A stretch of 11,140 nt of DNA, taken from NCBI RefSeq assembly GCF_030271215.1, contig NZ_JASNGB010000079.1, forward strand, positions 1 through 11,140. The letters run 5' to 3'. The notes beneath the pieces were generated by a model that was given only the letters and a program-made list of their open reading frames with translations, had not been told where the DNA came from and did not search any database. The stretch comes from Deinococcus rhizophilus. GTDB lineage: Bacteria > Deinococcota > Deinococci > Deinococcales > Deinococcaceae. Both the position numbers and the translations under genes were made by a program. Below are positions 7,791-11,140 of this stretch, one piece after another; position 1 is the stretch's first letter, and each line of letters opens with the position of its first letter.

Positions 7791-8780
7791 TCAGGCCCCG
7801 ACCTTCACCGTCCGCCCCTCCCGCGCCGCCGCGAACAGCGCGTCCAGCACCCGCGCCTGCCGCACCGCGTCCTCGGGGGGAAAGAGGGGCGCTTCATCGC
7901 CCTGAGCGACCCGCTGAAAGTGCGCCACCATCGCCGCATATCCGTTGTGCGGCGCGAAGGTCTCGGTCCGCTCGCCCGATGCCGTCCGCAGCCGCAGGGT
8001 CAGGGACCTTCCACTGTGGCTCTCGAAGGCCCCGTCCAGCTCCAGACTGCCCCGCGTGCCCATCACCGTGAGCCGCTGGGTGGGCACCGGCCCCCAGTCG
8101 AAGGCGCAGTCGACCGTCGCCAGCGTCTCCCCGAAGTCCAGCGTTCCGCTCAGCCCCAGGTCCACGCCCCCCGGCGTCCACCGGGCCTGCGCGGTCACCG
8201 CTCGCGGCTCGCCCAGCAGCAACCGGGCGAGGTTGACCGGGTAGCACCCCACGTCGTAGAGCGCCCCCCCGCCCATTCCGGGCACCCATCGAAAGTCGTC
8301 CGGGTTCGTCAACGGAAAGCCGAAGGCGCCACGCAAGGCCCGCACCTCCCCCAGCTCGCCCGAGGCCACGACCTCGCGCAGCCGGGCCACGTGCGGCCCG
8401 AAGCGGTAGGCAAAGGCTTCCAGCAGCACCCGGCCCGTCCCGGCGGCGGTGTCCGCGAGGGTCTGCGCTTCTCCCGCGTTCAGCACCAGCGGCTTTTCCG
8501 TCAGCGCGTGTTTACGCGCCCGCAGCGCGGCCAGCGTCCAGGGGAGGTGCGCGTCGTTGGGGAGCGGGTTGTACACCGCCACCACGTCCGAGGCGATCAC
8601 GTCCGCGTAAGTACCCACCCGCGCGATCCCCCACTCCCGCGCGAAATCCCGCACCCGCTCCGAATCCGGGTCGCGGGCGCCCAGCACCGTCACCTCGCCC
8701 CCGGCGGCGCGAATCGCGGGGATGAGGGCACGTGCGATCCGCGCCGCGCCGAGGATGCCCCAGGTCAGAGGAGTGGTCAT
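7791..8780 (-). CDS. Gfo/Idh/MocA-family NAD(P)-dependent oxidoreductase
   Basis: A 329-residue cytoplasmic dehydrogenase. The N-terminal Rossmann domain (1-120) has [17 protein letters not shown] (7-23), the family segment [17 protein letters not shown] (70-86) and the cofactor/catalytic EKP in [12 protein letters not shown] (94-105). The C-terminal alpha/beta domain (about 125-329) has [10 protein letters not shown] (121-130), the [19 protein letters not shown] segment (172-190) with the conserved Asp and Tyr, and FAPHNGY (275-281). The wording YNPLPN...EKP and DVGCYPV is closest to the D-xylose 1-dehydrogenase / dihydrodiol dehydrogenase group. The real sugar or diol substrate cannot be settled from sequence. 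ATG 8780 has TAGGCT 6 nt upstream and no Shine-Dalgarno, so it is probably leaderless. No sugar genes are adjacent, so context gives no help. Confidence 0.88.
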   Translation of the reverse strand: MTTPLTWGILGAARIARALIPAIRAAGGEVTVLGARDPDSERVRDFAREWGIARVGTYADVIASDVVAVYNPLPNDAHLPWTLAALRARKHALTEKPLVLNAGEAQTLADTAAGTGRVLLEAFAYRFGPHVARLREVVASGELGEVRALRGAFGFPLTNPDDFRWVPGMGGGALYDVGCYPVNLARLLLGEPRAVTAQARWTPGGVDLGLSGTLDFGETLATVDCAFDWGPVPTQRLTVMGTRGSLELDGAFESHSGRSLTLRLRTASGERTETFAPHNGYAAMVAHFQRVAQGDEAPLFPPEDAVRQARVLDALFAAAREGRTVKVGA

Positions 8781-8786
8781 GGGGTC

Positions 8787-8792
8787 AGCCTA
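8787..8792 (-). promoter_or_regulatory. -10 box of a leaderless promoter (oxidoreductase gene)
   Basis: TAGGCT on the minus strand is followed by 6 nt and then the ATG at 8780. No Shine-Dalgarno is present. The upstream side runs into the repeat at 8821-8970, so the repeat may contribute to the promoter. Confidence 0.5.
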
Positions 8793-8820
8793 CGCCGCGA
8801 CCACCACGTGATAGGGATTC

Positions 8821-8970
8821 CGGTTGAACAGTGACAAGAACCGTTCAATCCGAGCGGACGTATCAAGCTGCGGAGCAGAGCGAGCAGGAGAAAACGGTTT
8901 CCGGGAAAGGAGTTGCCGAATTGGCGCTTTCCCGATTCGGTAACGGACTGGACAGAAACCGTATGACAGG
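8821..8970 (+). repeat. Small palindromic intergenic repeat, copy 2 (Deinococcus SRE/SNR-like)
   Basis: It shares GAGCAGAGCGAG, TTCCGGG-NNN-GGAGT, CTNTCCCG and the terminal block near GAAACCGTATGA with the minus strand of 309-455, in the same order and nearly the same spacing. A bulged hairpin (CGGTTGAAC 8821-8829 with GTTCAATCCG 8843-8852) stands at the end where copy 1 has its 13-bp hairpin. It lies between the oxidoreductase promoter and the rpsA terminator and fills a space with no gene. The two copies are diverged, with roughly 60-65% identity over the aligned part by hand count. Confidence 0.7.
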
Positions 8971-8972
8971 TC

Positions 8973-9017
8973 AAAAGGCGAGAGGCCCACCGGAATCTCT
9001 TCCATGGGCCTCTCGCC
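8973..9017 (-). terminator. Intrinsic terminator of rpsA
   Basis: On the minus strand GGCGAGAGGCCCA and TGGGCCTCTCGCC form a perfect 13-bp stem (8977-8989 with 9005-9017) around a 15-nt loop, followed directly by TTTT (8973-8976). The stem starts 13 nt past the rpsA TAA. It is the only hairpin in the window with both a strong stem and a T-run. Confidence 0.85.
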
Positions 9018-9030
9018 AGAGAATCAGAGG

Positions 9031-10905
<1,875 letters not shown>

Positions 10906-10976
10906 CGAGCCTCCTCCGGCTGGGGACTTGGCTCCTGCATAACCTGTACCTGCGCTCTAGCGCGGCAACACCTATC

Positions 10977-11005
10977 AGTGTAACACCACCCTATGGGGGG
11001 GACAA
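10977..11005 (-). promoter_or_regulatory. rpsA promoter
   Basis: On the minus strand TTGTCC (11000-11005), a 17-nt spacer and TACACT (10977-10982) give a sigma-70-like promoter. The expected start is near 10970, leaving a leader of about 85 nt before the ATG. Unlike the leaderless genes, this one has a -35, a leader and a Shine-Dalgarno. Confidence 0.6.
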
Positions 11006-11073
11006 GTCGACTTCCGACCCCGGCCACGACGCATTCGGACTTCCCCCTGCCCTCACCCGGCCGCGCCGCGCAG

Positions 11074-11102
11074 TTGACGCCTCCTGGCCGGCCCGCTATA
11101 CT
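11074..11102 (+). promoter_or_regulatory. Promoter for a gene to the right of the window
   Basis: TTGACG (11074-11079), a 17-nt spacer and TATACT (11097-11102) make the best sigma-70-like promoter in the window. Transcription would begin near 11109 and run out of the window on the plus strand, divergent from rpsA. No start codon can be assigned in the remaining 30 bases. The region 11006-11073 between the two promoters shows nothing else I can support. Confidence 0.65.
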
Positions 11103-11140
11103 CCCTCACGCTCACCCCCCGGGGCCCAGAGCACGTCAGA

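Noticed and set aside
10921..11073. A tRNA or known riboswitch in the rpsA upstream region
   Set aside because: No cloverleaf, T-loop GGTTCGAATCC-type sequence or recognised aptamer core was found; only short hairpins and two promoters.

Overview
The window looks like chromosomal DNA of a Deinococcus species. The sequence is very GC-rich. At least four genes have a TANNNT -10 hexamer only 6-8 nt before the start codon and no Shine-Dalgarno, which is the leaderless arrangement common in Deinococcus. The intergenic spaces carry small dispersed repeats of the kind known from Deinococcus genomes. The gene set (KtrAB potassium uptake, a Thermus/Deinococcus-like THUMP RNA methyltransferase, ComEA-ComEC DNA uptake, a five-repeat ribosomal protein S1) fits the same assignment. 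This is inferred from sequence character, not from a database search.

Layout. Positions 2-304 (+) hold the 3' end of an unrecognised gene. Positions 309-455 hold a small palindromic repeat. Positions 461-2568 (-) are the two-gene operon ktrB-ktrA, a Na+/K+-type potassium uptake channel and its nucleotide-sensing RCK subunit. A 259-bp divergent spacer with a second repeat type follows. Positions 2828-3916 (+) encode a THUMP-domain RNA methyltransferase, which converges through a GC hairpin on an EamA/YedA-type exporter (3929-4828, -). The exporter is divergent from comEA (4946-5323, +), with a symmetric dyad between the two promoters. comEA overlaps comEC (5323-7572, +) by one base, and together they form the DNA receptor and inner-membrane channel of natural transformation. 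A non-coding element of about 196 bp with 20-bp terminal inverted repeats (MITE-like) starts in the comEC stop codon. Next come a Gfo/Idh/MocA NAD(P)-dependent oxidoreductase (7791-8780, -), a second copy of the first repeat family (8821-8970) and an intrinsic terminator. rpsA (9031-10884, -) has its own promoter and leader. At the right edge a good promoter on the + strand (11074-11102) points to a gene beyond the window.

The genes are a mix of housekeeping and transport functions. Two pairs clearly work together: KtrB with KtrA, and ComEA with ComEC. I found no convincing new multi-gene system. The points most worth a second look are non-coding: the MITE-like element at the end of comEC, the two diverged copies of a small palindromic repeat, a hairpin repeat with compensatory changes, the dyad between eamA and comEA, and the mini-hairpin that displays the rpsA Shine-Dalgarno. 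Within proteins, the low-complexity N-terminal and Gly/Arg-rich C-terminal extensions of S1 stand out.
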